Below, one piece after another: positions 1-8,287 of a stretch of DNA of 64,000 nucleotides. Position 1 is the stretch's first letter, and every line of letters starts with the position of its first letter. Position numbers and translations under genes: made by a program. The notes under the pieces were generated by a model that saw only the letters and a program-made list of their open reading frames with translations, did not search any database and was not told where the DNA came from. This DNA comes from Devosia nanyangense (GTDB taxonomy: Bacteria > Pseudomonadota > Alphaproteobacteria > Rhizobiales > Devosiaceae): contig JACRAF010000017.1 of assembly GCA_016213505.1 (NCBI GenBank), positions 16,835 to 80,834 on the forward strand, given 5' to 3'.

Positions 1-61
1 ACGCCCTCATAAGCCTTTCGTGGTGCAGTTCCGCCTCAGGCCATGCGCTTGGGGGCTTTTC

Positions 62-1831
62 ATGGAATACGGCAGCGACCATTCCAACTCGGCGGTTCTC
101 GGCAGCACGGGCGGTCCCATCGGGCATGTGCTTTCGGTGCGCGGATCAGAAGCCCATATCGGCCTCCCGGCGCCCTGGCCCGACGAAACGATGCGGGCGA
201 CGGTCGGCAAGTTCCTCGCCATCAAGGCCGGACCGCACGACCTGGTTGGCATGATCACCGAAGTCTCGGCCCGCCATCCCTCCGGCGAGATGGAGCAGCA
301 GCACCGCGCCATCGCGCGGGTCGCGCTGATGGGCGAGATCGTCCGCGGCGCCGACGGCGTGCAGGCCTTCCGGCGCGGCGTTTCCGAGTACCCGGCAATC
401 GGCGACGCCGCCGATCTGGTGAGCAGCGAGCACCTGAGGCTGATCTACACGCCGGCGGGGATGCGGACCATCAATGTCGGCCATCTCATCCACGACAGCT
501 CGATCCCGGCCCATATCGATGTCGACAGCCTGGTGTCCAAACATTTCGCCATTCTCGGATCGACCGGCGTCGGCAAGTCCAGCGGCGTCACCATCATCCT
601 CGAGGAAATCCTCAAGGCCCGCCCCGACCTCAGGGTGTTCCTGCTCGACGGGCACAACGAATACGGGCGCAGCTTCGGCGATAGGGCCAACGTCATCAGC
701 CCGCGCACGCTGAAGCTGCCGTTCTGGCTGTTCAATTTCGAGGAACTGACCGACGTCATCTATGGTGGCCGCCCGGCAGTCGCCGAGGAAATCGAGATCC
801 TCGGCGAGCTGATCCCGATCGCCAAGAGCGCCTACCTCCAATACAAATCGGCGAGCGACCGTTTCGGCATCAAGAAGAACGATCCCAAGCGCACCGGCTA
901 CACCGTCGATACGCCGGTTCCCTACCTGCTGCAGGATCTGCTGGCGCTCATCGACGACCGCATGGGCAAGCTCGAGAACCGATCGTCGCGGATGAACTAC
1001 CACCGGCTGATGATGCGGATCGAAACGATCAAGAACGACCCGCGATACGCCTTCATGTTCGAGAACGCCAGCGTCGGCGGCGACACCATGGTGAGCCTGT
1101 TGAGCCACCTGTTCCGGCTCGAGCCCGACGGCAAGCCGATGACGATCATGCAACTCGCCGGCCTGCCGGTCGAAGTGGTCGACGCGGTGGTCTGCGTGCT
1201 GTGCCGGCTGGCCTTCGATTTCGGGCTATGGAGCGACGGCGCGATGCCGCTGCTGTTCGTCTGCGAGGAGGCGCATCGCTACGCCGCCGCCGACCGCTCG
1301 ATCGGCTTCGGCCCGACCCGCCGAGCGCTGGCCCGCATCGCCAAGGAGGGCCGCAAATACGGCCTGTTCCTCGGGCTGGTGACGCAGCGGCCGGCCGAGC
1401 TCGACCCGACCATCATCTCGCAATGCTCGACGCTGTTCGCCATGCGCATGGCCAACGACCACGACCAGGCGCTGCTGCGCTCCGCCGTCGCCGACGCGGC
1501 GCTCAATCTGCTCGATTTCGTGCCCTCGCTGGGCACCGGCGAGGTCGTCGGTTTCGGCGAAGGCATGCCGATGCCGGCCCGGCTGACGTTCCGAACGCTG
1601 GCCCAGGAAGCGATACCGCACAGCGACTCGGCCGTCGCCGCGGCGGCCGACAGCGATGGCCGCTCGCAGCACGAGTTCATCAAGGCGGTTGTCGATCGCT
1701 GGCGCGGCGCGTCGAGGGACGAGACGGCCTCGGCCGGGCGCGAACCCCAGCCCGAGGTACCGACCGAGCAACCGGGCCTCGCCATATCGCGCCTGCTCGA
1801 CGACGCGCGCATGCAAATCCTCAAGCGCTAG
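62..1831 (+). CDS. HerA-like ATPase (DUF87/COG0433)
   Basis: This is a hexameric-type P-loop ATPase of the HerA/FtsK superfamily, about 589 residues. A Walker A motif GSTGVGKSSG lies near residue 165. The Walker B segment LLFVCEEAHRY lies near 398, and the family sequence GLVTQRPAEL with a following ISQCSTLF lies near 440. HerA proteins are DNA translocases that usually work with the NurA nuclease; no nurA gene is in this window, so the partner and role are inferred only. The ATG at 62, preceded by a GGGGGC stretch, is preferred over a GTG at position 20, because the reading upstream adds an unlike tail. The gene is followed 19 bases later by the GGDEF-EAL gene on the same strand. Confidence 0.85.
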   Translation: MEYGSDHSNSAVLGSTGGPIGHVLSVRGSEAHIGLPAPWPDETMRATVGKFLAIKAGPHDLVGMITEVSARHPSGEMEQQHRAIARVALMGEIVRGADGVQAFRRGVSEYPAIGDAADLVSSEHLRLIYTPAGMRTINVGHLIHDSSIPAHIDVDSLVSKHFAILGSTGVGKSSGVTIILEEILKARPDLRVFLLDGHNEYGRSFGDRANVISPRTLKLPFWLFNFEELTDVIYGGRPAVAEEIEILGELIPIAKSAYLQYKSASDRFGIKKNDPKRTGYTVDTPVPYLLQDLLALIDDRMGKLENRSSRMNYHRLMMRIETIKNDPRYAFMFENASVGGDTMVSLLSHLFRLEPDGKPMTIMQLAGLPVEVVDAVVCVLCRLAFDFGLWSDGAMPLLFVCEEAHRYAAADRSIGFGPTRRALARIAKEGRKYGLFLGLVTQRPAELDPTIISQCSTLFAMRMANDHDQALLRSAVADAALNLLDFVPSLGTGEVVGFGEGMPMPARLTFRTLAQEAIPHSDSAVAAAADSDGRSQHEFIKAVVDRWRGASRDETASAGREPQPEVPTEQPGLAISRLLDDARMQILKR

Positions 1832-1850
1832 CGTTCCGGTCCCGCCGGCG

Positions 1851-3470
1851 ATGACCGATCCGCTGCCCACCGCTGCCCTGCTCGAGCTGCTCGACGGCCT
1901 GCCCGTCGGCATCGCCGTGGCGCGCTCGGGGGTGCCGGTCTACGCCAACGCGGCGGGCCTCGCGCATGCCGCCCTGCCGGCCGGCGCCGGCAATGCGGCA
2001 ACGACCGACGGCCGCACCCTCAGGGTCGAGCAGCTGACGCTGCCGGTCGCCGGTGCGCCCCTCGAGGTCCGGCTCTCCACCGATGTCACCGAGCAGCGCC
2101 GGCTCGAGGACGATCTCTACCGGCGCGCCTATTTCGACGGGCTCACCGGGCTGCCCAATCGTGACCTGATGGAACGCACGGTCGCGGCGATGGTCGAGGC
2201 GAGTGGCGGCTCGCAGGTCTTCGCCCTCGCCTTCGTCGACCTCGACGGCTTCAAGGCCATCAACGACTATTTCGGTCACGCCATCGGCGATGCCCTGCTC
2301 GTCAAGATCGCCGAACGGCTCTCGGCCCAGCTGCGGCCGACCGACATGCTGGCCCGGGTCGGCGGCGACGAGTTCGTGCTGCTGCTCTCGCCGGTGGCCT
2401 CGAAGGAGGCGCTGGCCATCGATATCCAGCGCTTCCTCGAGCGGCTCAAATCGCCGTTCTTCATCGAGGGCAGCGAGGTCCTCGCCTCGGCCTCGATCGG
2501 CATCAGTCTCTATCCGGCGGACGGCGCCAGCTACCAGACGCTGTGCGCCAATGCCGACCGGGCGATGTACCGCGGCAAGGGCGGCGCCAAAGGGACCGTG
2601 CACTTCTTCAATCAGGCCGTGGATCGCGCCGCCAGCGAGCGGGCCAGGACCGAGCAGCGCCTGCGACTGGCCATTCGCGACCGCCGGCTCACCTGCGCCT
2701 ATCAGCCGAAAGTGGATTTTCGCTCCAACGAGATGGTCGGCTTCGAGGTGCTGCTGCGCTGGCGCGACGAGGAAGGCCTGATCCAGCCGCCCGGCGACTT
2801 CGTCAACCTCGCCGTCGAGCTCGGGCTGATGGACGAGATCACCCATCTCGTGCTCGCCGAAACCATCGGCTCGATCGACCGCATCAACGCGGCGTTCGGG
2901 CCGACCTCGACCATCAGTCTCAACGTCGCGGCGCGGCAGGCCGACGAGCCGGTGTTCATGCGCTCGCTCTGCGAAGCGATCGCGGCCACCGGCTATGCCG
3001 GCCGCTTCATGCTGGAGCTGACCGAGGAAACGTTCCTCTCCCGCGGCCGCTTCCAGTCCGAGGTGCTGCCGATGGTGCGCGAGATCGGGGCGCGGGTGTC
3101 GATCGACGATTTCGGGGTCGGCTATTCGTCGCTGGCGGCGCTCGCCGATATCACCGCCGACGAGATCAAGGTCGATCGCTCGTTCATCACCGCCATCCAC
3201 CAGCGGCCACGCAGCCAGAGCATCCTCAAGGCCATCGAATCGCTGGCCAACGCGCTGGGCATGTCGATCATCGTCGAGGGCGTCGAGACCTACGAGGAGC
3301 TGCTTTACCTCCAGGCGGCCACCCGCATCCGGCTCGCCCAGGGGTTCTATTTCGCCAAGCCGATGTTCCTCGACGAGCTGTCGCAGGGCGGCACGGTGTC
3401 GCACGACCTGCGGCAGGCGGCCGAGCCGGCACGCGCAGTCGAGGGCCGCATGGCCCGGTCGCGGGGCTGA
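1851..3470 (+). CDS. GGDEF-EAL cyclic-di-GMP signalling protein
   Basis: The 539-residue protein has a short PAS-like N-terminal part (about residues 1-85) without membrane segments, then a GGDEF domain and an EAL domain. The GGDEF active-site motif is intact (VGGDEF, near residue 170). The EAL domain has the variant EVL at its signature position and keeps the other catalytic landmarks: SLNVAARQ, DDFGVGYSS, KVDRSF and IVEGVET. Both a diguanylate cyclase and a phosphodiesterase activity are therefore possible; which dominates cannot be told from sequence. It should act in the cytoplasm. The ATG at 1851 follows the herA-like gene by 19 bases, so the two are probably co-transcribed. It converges on pheA with a 9-base gap. 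Confidence 0.9.
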   Translation: MTDPLPTAALLELLDGLPVGIAVARSGVPVYANAAGLAHAALPAGAGNAATTDGRTLRVEQLTLPVAGAPLEVRLSTDVTEQRRLEDDLYRRAYFDGLTGLPNRDLMERTVAAMVEASGGSQVFALAFVDLDGFKAINDYFGHAIGDALLVKIAERLSAQLRPTDMLARVGGDEFVLLLSPVASKEALAIDIQRFLERLKSPFFIEGSEVLASASIGISLYPADGASYQTLCANADRAMYRGKGGAKGTVHFFNQAVDRAASERARTEQRLRLAIRDRRLTCAYQPKVDFRSNEMVGFEVLLRWRDEEGLIQPPGDFVNLAVELGLMDEITHLVLAETIGSIDRINAAFGPTSTISLNVAARQADEPVFMRSLCEAIAATGYAGRFMLELTEETFLSRGRFQSEVLPMVREIGARVSIDDFGVGYSSLAALADITADEIKVDRSFITAIHQRPRSQSILKAIESLANALGMSIIVEGVETYEELLYLQAATRIRLAQGFYFAKPMFLDELSQGGTVSHDLRQAAEPARAVEGRMARSRG

Positions 3471-3479
3471 CGCGGACGC

Positions 3480-4307
3480 CTAGACCTTGCCCGCCGGGTA
3501 GACGCCCAGCACGTGGAAATGGTCGGTGAAGAACCCCAGTTCCTCGAAGGCGAGCTGCACCGAGCGATCGTCGGGGTGGCCCTCGATGTCGGCATAGAAC
3601 TGAGTGGCGGTGAACGAGCCGTCGAGCATGTAGCTTTCGAGCTTGGTCATGTTGACGCCGTTGGTGGCAAAGCCGCCCATGGCCTTGTAGAGCGCCGCCG
3701 GCACGTTGCGGACGCGAAACACGAAGGTGGTCTTGACCTTGGTCTTACCGCGCCGGGGCGTCTCGGGGGTCTTGGAAATCACCAGGAAACGCGTGGTGTT
3801 ATGGCTCGCGTCCTCGATGTTGGAAGCGAGGATATCGAGGCCATAGACTTCCGCGGCATAGCGCGAGGCGATCGCCGCCGCCGATTTGTCGCCACGCTCG
3901 GCGATCTCGCGGGCCGAGCCGGCGGTATCGGCGGCGTTGACGGTCCTGAGCCGGTGCTTGCGGATGAACTTCCGGCACTGGCCGAGCGCCACGCTCAGCG
4001 ACTGCACCGACTTGACGTCTTTGAGCGTCGCCCCCTTCACCCCCAGGAGGTTCATTTCGACCCTGAGGAAGTGCTCGCCCGTGATGAACAGGCCCGATTC
4101 GGGCAACAGGTGGTAGATGTCGGTGATCCGCCCATAGAGCGAGTTTTCTACCGGGACGACGCCGTAGTCGGCTTTGCCCTTCTGCACCGCAGCGATGGTG
4201 TCCTCGAAGCTGACGCAGGGCACCGCCTGGCCGCGCGGGAACAGCGCGTGCGCCGCCGCGTGGCTGAAGGCGCCCGGTTCGCCCTGGAAGGCGATGAGTT
4301 TGGCCAT
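3480..4307 (-). CDS. pheA: Prephenate dehydratase
   Basis: This monofunctional prephenate dehydratase (275 residues) converts prephenate to phenylpyruvate in phenylalanine synthesis. The N-terminal catalytic domain carries the TTRF motif near residue 170, whose threonine and arginine are catalytic. An ACT domain follows from about residue 188, with NVPAALYKAMG and LESYMLDGS in place of the textbook GALV and ESRP motifs. That variant is, from memory, usual in rhizobial PheA, so phenylalanine feedback is likely but not certain. No chorismate mutase domain is fused. The gene is divergent from the cytochrome c gene over about 260 bases. Confidence 0.93.
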   Translation of the reverse strand: MAKLIAFQGEPGAFSHAAAHALFPRGQAVPCVSFEDTIAAVQKGKADYGVVPVENSLYGRITDIYHLLPESGLFITGEHFLRVEMNLLGVKGATLKDVKSVQSLSVALGQCRKFIRKHRLRTVNAADTAGSAREIAERGDKSAAAIASRYAAEVYGLDILASNIEDASHNTTRFLVISKTPETPRRGKTKVKTTFVFRVRNVPAALYKAMGGFATNGVNMTKLESYMLDGSFTATQFYADIEGHPDDRSVQLAFEELGFFTDHFHVLGVYPAGKV

Positions 4308-4567
4308 GAGGATGCCCCCGCGTTCACTGGGCGGCTCTATGAACCCGCCATCCGCGTCAAGTCAACAAAGCCTTGAGCAAGCGGCAGAATCGGGGGGCTA
4401 CGGGGAATTGTCGCAGGCGCCCGAAGGCCGTTGCGCGGGGTTGGGCGGCAGACTATCTTGCCGCCCGCATCGGGACGGGGGCCCCGCTCTGCCACCTGGC
4501 AGACGCGGTATTTGCAGCCTTGACGCCCGTCGTCTATACCCCGGCGAACAAGGCTCAAGAGACCGCA

Positions 4568-5260
4568 ATGGATTCGTTCGAACTCAACAAGATTATCGGC
4601 GCCATTCTGGGCACCCTGCTGTTCGTCATGGGGATCGGGTTCGTCGCCGAGGCGATCTACCACCCGGTCACCGGCCAGGGCCCCGGCTACGATCTGCCCG
4701 CCCCGCCCGAAGAGGGCAATGACGATGGCGGCCCGCCGCCGCCAGCCGAAATCGTATCGATCGGCACGTTGCTCGCCGCGGCCGATCCCAAGGCCGGCGA
4801 GGCCTCCGCCAAGAAGTGCCAGGCCTGCCACGATCTCACCAGCGGTGGCCCCAACAAGACCGGCCCGAACCTCTACGACGTGGTCGAGCGTGTGATCGGC
4901 AGCCATCCGGGCTTCGGCTATTCGCCGGGCATGGTCGAGCATCAGGGCAAGGGCGACACGTGGACCTACGACGCCCTCAACCAGTTCATCATTTCGCCCA
5001 AGGCGTTCGTGCCGGGCACCAAGATGGCCTTCGCCGGCGTCAAGGACGACAAGGAGCGCGCCAACATCATCGCCTTCCTCGCGACGCTGTCGGCTTCGCC
5101 GAAACCGTTCCCGCCGGCCGACGCGGCTCCGGTGCCGGACGCCTCGGCCTCGTCGGAAGCACCAGCTGACACTTCGTCGGAAGCGCCCGCGGCTTCGTCG
5201 GAGGCACCGGCCGCTTCATCCGAGGCTCCGGCTTCGTCCGAATCGTCGGCGGCGCAATAG
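4568..5260 (+). CDS. cycM: Membrane-anchored cytochrome c (CycM-like)
   Basis: A 230-residue class I cytochrome c held in the membrane by an uncleaved N-terminal helix (about residues 9-30). The heme-binding CQACH is at residues 84-88, and GTKMAF near 152 supplies the likely axial methionine. The haem domain lies in the periplasm. The N-terminus and size resemble CycM of rhizobia, an electron carrier from the bc1 complex to terminal oxidases. The last 45 residues are a low-complexity Ala/Ser/Glu/Pro tail with repeats of the SSEAPA type, probably a flexible linker or wall spacer. The ATG at 4568 is chosen because the membrane anchor begins there. A strong terminator follows. Confidence 0.88.
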   Translation: MDSFELNKIIGAILGTLLFVMGIGFVAEAIYHPVTGQGPGYDLPAPPEEGNDDGGPPPPAEIVSIGTLLAAADPKAGEASAKKCQACHDLTSGGPNKTGPNLYDVVERVIGSHPGFGYSPGMVEHQGKGDTWTYDALNQFIISPKAFVPGTKMAFAGVKDDKERANIIAFLATLSASPKPFPPADAAPVPDASASSEAPADTSSEAPAASSEAPAASSEAPASSESSAAQ

Positions 5261-5287
5261 GCGAGAGCTTTCGCATCACACGAATTG

Positions 5288-5320
5288 GAGCCGTGCCCCC
5301 CGGGCGCGGCTCTTTTGTTT
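5288..5320 (+). terminator. Intrinsic terminator of the cytochrome c gene
   Basis: An 11-bp stem with one G-T pair (GAGCCGTGCCC against GGGCGCGGCTC, three-base loop) is followed by TTTTGTTT. It lies 27 bases after the cytochrome c stop codon and just before the next start, so it separates the two units. Confidence 0.85.
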
Positions 5321-5331
5321 GAGGGGCTCCG

Positions 5332-6273
5332 ATGACGACGCTGCTGCTGCATCTCTCCGATGTCGACGAAGCCGGGTGGACCGAGCGCTACCGCGAGGCG
5401 CTGCCGGAGGTGCGCGTCGTTCGCCGCGACGACGACTATGATCCGGCGCGCGTCGACTACGTCTTCGTCTGGAAACCGACCCCCGAGGCCTTCGACGGTC
5501 TGAGCGGCCTCAAGGCGGTGCTGTCGCTGGGCGCCGGCGTCGATGCCCTGCTCAAGCATCCGCGCCTGCCGCAAGCGCCCATCGTCCGCTTCGTCGATGC
5601 CGATCTGACCGAAAAGATGAGCGACTATGTCGTGGCGCAGGTGACCATGCATCAGCGCCTGTTCACGCGCTTTTGCCGCGACCAGCGGGCACGGCGCTGG
5701 ACGCAGATCTATCCGCCGGCGGCGTCCAACACCAAGGTCGGCATCATGGGGCTGGGAGCGCTCGGCGCCGACGCGGCGCGACGGCTGCTCGGCCTCGGCT
5801 TCGGCGTCGTCGGCTGGAGCCGGACGGCCAAGGCGATCGAGGGCGTCACCAATTTCGCCGGCGAAGCTGAGTTCGATGCCTTCCTCGCGGCGACAGATAT
5901 CCTCGTCTGCCTCTTGCCGTTGACCCCCGACACCACCGGCATCCTCAACTACGAGATGTTCGGCAAGCTGCGGCGCAAGCTCGACGGCGGCCCGGTGATC
6001 GTCAACGCGGCACGCGGCGGGCACCAGCGCGAGGCCGATATCATCAAGGCGCTGGACGACGGCACGTTGGGCGCCGCAAGCCTCGACGTGTTCGAAGTCG
6101 AACCGCTCCCCGCCGCGAGCCCGCTCTGGGGCCTCGACAATTGCTACGTCACCCCGCACATCGCAGCGATCAGCAACATCGAGACGGGCGTGCGCTACTT
6201 CTCGGCAATCATCCGCGCCCACGAGGCGGGCAAGCCCCTGCCCAACGTGATCGATCGCGCACGGGGATATTGA
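5332..6273 (+). CDS. ghrA: Glyoxylate/hydroxypyruvate reductase A-type dehydrogenase
   Basis: A D-2-hydroxyacid dehydrogenase (313 residues) that should reduce glyoxylate or hydroxypyruvate with NAD(P)H in the cytoplasm. The Rossmann motif GLGALGADAA lies near residue 140. The catalytic arginine is in NAARGGHQRE near residue 228, and the histidine is in TPHIAAIS near 276. The sequence ADLTEKMSDYVV is typical of the GhrA branch rather than of PdxB or SerA. It stands alone after a terminator and converges on the MarR-GNAT gene with a palindrome between them. Exact substrate preference cannot be read from sequence. Confidence 0.85.
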   Translation: MTTLLLHLSDVDEAGWTERYREALPEVRVVRRDDDYDPARVDYVFVWKPTPEAFDGLSGLKAVLSLGAGVDALLKHPRLPQAPIVRFVDADLTEKMSDYVVAQVTMHQRLFTRFCRDQRARRWTQIYPPAASNTKVGIMGLGALGADAARRLLGLGFGVVGWSRTAKAIEGVTNFAGEAEFDAFLAATDILVCLLPLTPDTTGILNYEMFGKLRRKLDGGPVIVNAARGGHQREADIIKALDDGTLGAASLDVFEVEPLPAASPLWGLDNCYVTPHIAAISNIETGVRYFSAIIRAHEAGKPLPNVIDRARGY

Positions 6274-6289
6274 GGTCGACACTCTCTTT

Positions 6290-6311
6290 CCTCCCCGCTG
6301 CGCAGGGGAGG
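6290..6311. terminator. Palindrome between convergent genes
   Basis: CCTCCCC and GGGGAGG pair around an 8-base loop, 17 bases after the ghrA stop codon. The flanking ACCCGACTG also occurs in the larger palindrome at 24510-24584, so it may belong to the same intergenic repeat family. It probably ends transcription from both sides. Confidence 0.5.
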
Positions 6312-6352
6312 AACCCGACTGCACGGCCAGCGCGTGCAACTAGACCACTGAT

Positions 6353-7273
6353 CTACAATTCCAGCTCCCAGAACTCACTGACCAGGTCTTTGCCAAAGCT
6401 GTGGTGCGGGCTGGCCTCGACCATCGTGAACCCTGCCGCCGCGTAGATGCGGCGGGCCGCTTCGAGGTTGGCCTGGGTCCACAGCCGCATTCGCCGGTAG
6501 CCGCTGTCGCGGGCGAAGGCGACCGCCTGGCGGACCAGCGTCGTGCCGAGCCCCTGCCCCCTGGTCTCGGGTTCGACATAGAGCATCCTGAGCTGCGCCG
6601 TCCCGGTGCTGCCGGCCAGCGGAATGACGAACACCGAGCCAACGATGCCGCCGTCGTGCTCGGCCACCCACAGCGCCTTGGGCGGGGTGGCGGGCAGATC
6701 GTGAAACTCGCGATAGATGCCGGCGGCCAGCGCCTCGAAGCCGATGTCCCAGCCGAACTGCTGGTTGTAGAGCAGCCCCTGGCGGTGGATCAGCCAGCCG
6801 TATTCGCCGACACGATGCGGCCGGAGGATGATCGGACCCCGTCGCGGCGTATCGCCGAGAATGCTGCGGATAGTCGACATGGCGGCGACCAGCGCCGGAC
6901 GATCGGCAGGAGCAACCGGCGCGAGGACGGCTTCGATCGCTGCGTCGTTGAGGGTTTCGAGCTCCGCCATGGCCACGTCTCCGGCCTCGCTCAGCGTGAT
7001 CCGGTTGGCGCGGCGGTCGGTGGGGCTGGGCGAGAGCAGCACCAGCCCCTGGCCGAGGAATTTCTGCAGGATGCGGCTCAGATAGGCCGGATCGAGACCG
7101 AGAGACGCGGCCAGCTCGGCGCCGGTGGTGTGGCCGCGCTGGGCGATCTCGTAGAGCACGCGCCCCTCGCCGAGACTGAAGCGGCTGCGGGCGATGACCT
7201 CGTTCAACAGCCCGATCTGCCGCGTGTAGAAGCGGTTGAAGGCGCGGATCCGTGCAACGTCGTCATCGGCCAT
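6353..7273 (-). CDS. MarR-GNAT fusion regulator/acetyltransferase
   Basis: A 306-residue fusion of an N-terminal MarR winged-helix domain (about residues 1-140) with a C-terminal GNAT acetyltransferase (about 150-306). The acetyl-CoA loop is seen in ETRGQGLGTTLV. The DNA-binding part has GAELAASLGLDPAYLSRIL followed by a wing rich in arginine. Such fusions are known in many proteobacteria, but their acceptor substrate is usually unknown. The ATG at 7273 is chosen because the MarR helix begins right after it and an inverted repeat lies 25 bases upstream, which would be lost inside a longer gene. The protein probably represses its own promoter. Confidence 0.85.
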   Translation of the reverse strand: MADDDVARIRAFNRFYTRQIGLLNEVIARSRFSLGEGRVLYEIAQRGHTTGAELAASLGLDPAYLSRILQKFLGQGLVLLSPSPTDRRANRITLSEAGDVAMAELETLNDAAIEAVLAPVAPADRPALVAAMSTIRSILGDTPRRGPIILRPHRVGEYGWLIHRQGLLYNQQFGWDIGFEALAAGIYREFHDLPATPPKALWVAEHDGGIVGSVFVIPLAGSTGTAQLRMLYVEPETRGQGLGTTLVRQAVAFARDSGYRRMRLWTQANLEAARRIYAAAGFTMVEASPHHSFGKDLVSEFWELEL

Positions 7274-7297
7274 AATGCTGACATAAGCACCTATATC

Positions 7298-7312
7298 GTT
7301 GACTCTGTCAAC
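7298..7312. promoter_or_regulatory. Probable MarR operator over a -35 box
   Basis: GTTGACTCTGTCAAC is a perfect inverted repeat with 6-base arms, 25 bases upstream of the MarR-GNAT start. Read on the minus strand it contains the consensus -35 hexamer TTGACA. A weak TTATGT lies 19 bases on. Autorepression is inferred. Confidence 0.6.
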
Positions 7313-7347
7313 TATTTCCACCTGCCCTCGCGTCCGGCGTGGCCGCC

Positions 7348-7368
7348 TTAACCCCCCATTAGGGTTAA
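7348..7368. promoter_or_regulatory. TTAACCC inverted repeat before tadD
   Basis: TTAACCC and GGGTTAA are separated by seven bases, 43 bases before the tadD start. TTAACC half sites match the core of the CtrA recognition sequence and recur before the other tad units, so this may be a regulator site; it could also fold as a hairpin. Confidence 0.4.
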
Positions 7369-7410
7369 TCAATTATTGCTCGGCGATGGCGCAGCCGGCG
7401 CCAGACGGGA

Positions 7411-8202
7411 ATGAGTGCTGCCGTGTTCGCGCGTGTCCTTCGTCCTTCGCTGATCTCCTTGCGGACGCTGCTCCTCGCCGGGGTCGCCGCCATGGCGCTC
7501 GGCGCCTGCGCGACCAATCAAACCACCATGGCGCAGCCCGATTTCTCCGGCCAGAGCGCGGCGCAGTCGCAGGCGGCGCTGACCGAACTGGCAGGGCGCT
7601 ACAAGGCGCGGCCGCAGGACAAGACCACCATCATCTACTATGCGGCCGCCCTGCGCGCCGCCGGCCAGCCCGAGCAGGCGGTGAGCGTGCTCGAGGCCGG
7701 TCTGTCCATCTATCGCAACGACGTCGACATCAAGGTCGCCTACGCCAAGGCGCTGGCCGCCGCGGGCCGCTTCGATCAAGCGATGAACGTCGTCGACGAT
7801 GCGATCGATCCGACCGTGCCGGATTGGAACGCGCTTCTGGTCAAGGGCGCCATCCTCGATCAGAGCGGCCGCAACGAGGAGGCGCGGGCGATCTACGGCC
7901 AAGCCCTGCTGGTGGCGCCCGGTCAGGCCTCGCTCGAAGCCAATATCGGGCTCTCCTACGCCATGACCAACGAACTCGATCAGGCCGAGGCGCATCTCAG
8001 GAAAGCCGTCGCACTGCGCGGCGCCAACAGCCAGATCCGGCAGAACCTGGCGCTCGTCATTGGCCTGCAAGGCCGCTTCGACGAATGCCGCCAGATGTTC
8101 GCGGCCGAACTCCCGCCCGACCAGGTCGAGGCCAACATGGCCTATATCCGCGCCCTGCTGACCCAGCAGAACCGCTGGGATTTGATCAAGGGCGCGACGT
8201 AG
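7411..8202 (+). CDS. tadD: TadD-like TPR lipoprotein
   Basis: A 263-residue outer-membrane lipoprotein with a lipobox ending in cysteine 33 (LGAC after a hydrophobic signal). The rest is a set of tetratricopeptide repeats, for example around AARGRFDQAMNVVDDA-like and GRNEEARAIYGQALL segments. TadD proteins are pilotin-like factors thought to help assemble or place the Tad secretin. It is transcribed toward tadC and converges with it over a large inverted repeat. The ATG at 7411 gives a normal signal peptide. Confidence 0.85.
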   Translation: MSAAVFARVLRPSLISLRTLLLAGVAAMALGACATNQTTMAQPDFSGQSAAQSQAALTELAGRYKARPQDKTTIIYYAAALRAAGQPEQAVSVLEAGLSIYRNDVDIKVAYAKALAAAGRFDQAMNVVDDAIDPTVPDWNALLVKGAILDQSGRNEEARAIYGQALLVAPGQASLEANIGLSYAMTNELDQAEAHLRKAVALRGANSQIRQNLALVIGLQGRFDECRQMFAAELPPDQVEANMAYIRALLTQQNRWDLIKGAT

Positions 8203-8210
8203 CCGGAAGC

Positions 8211-8277
8211 GTGAATGGTGAATGGTGAATGGTCGCGAGAGACCGTTTCATCCCTCCATTCACAATTCACCATTCAC
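8211..8277. terminator. Large inverted repeat between tadD and tadC
   Basis: Two 22-base arms with one mismatch (8211-8232 and 8256-8277) pair around a loop that itself holds GGTC/GACC. The left arm is three copies of the GTGAATG unit. It lies between convergent genes and probably terminates both. Its right side shares 16 bases with 16698-16713. Confidence 0.65.
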
Positions 8278-8287
8278 GCCCCTCGCG

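Noticed and set aside
146..1153. Long open frame opposite the herA-like gene
   Set aside because: It has no domain or motif, while the other strand encodes an intact ATPase.
3513..4376. Long open frame opposite pheA
   Set aside because: It is the complement of a clear pheA gene and has arginine-rich, unlike sequence; many such shadow frames occur in this GC-rich DNA.
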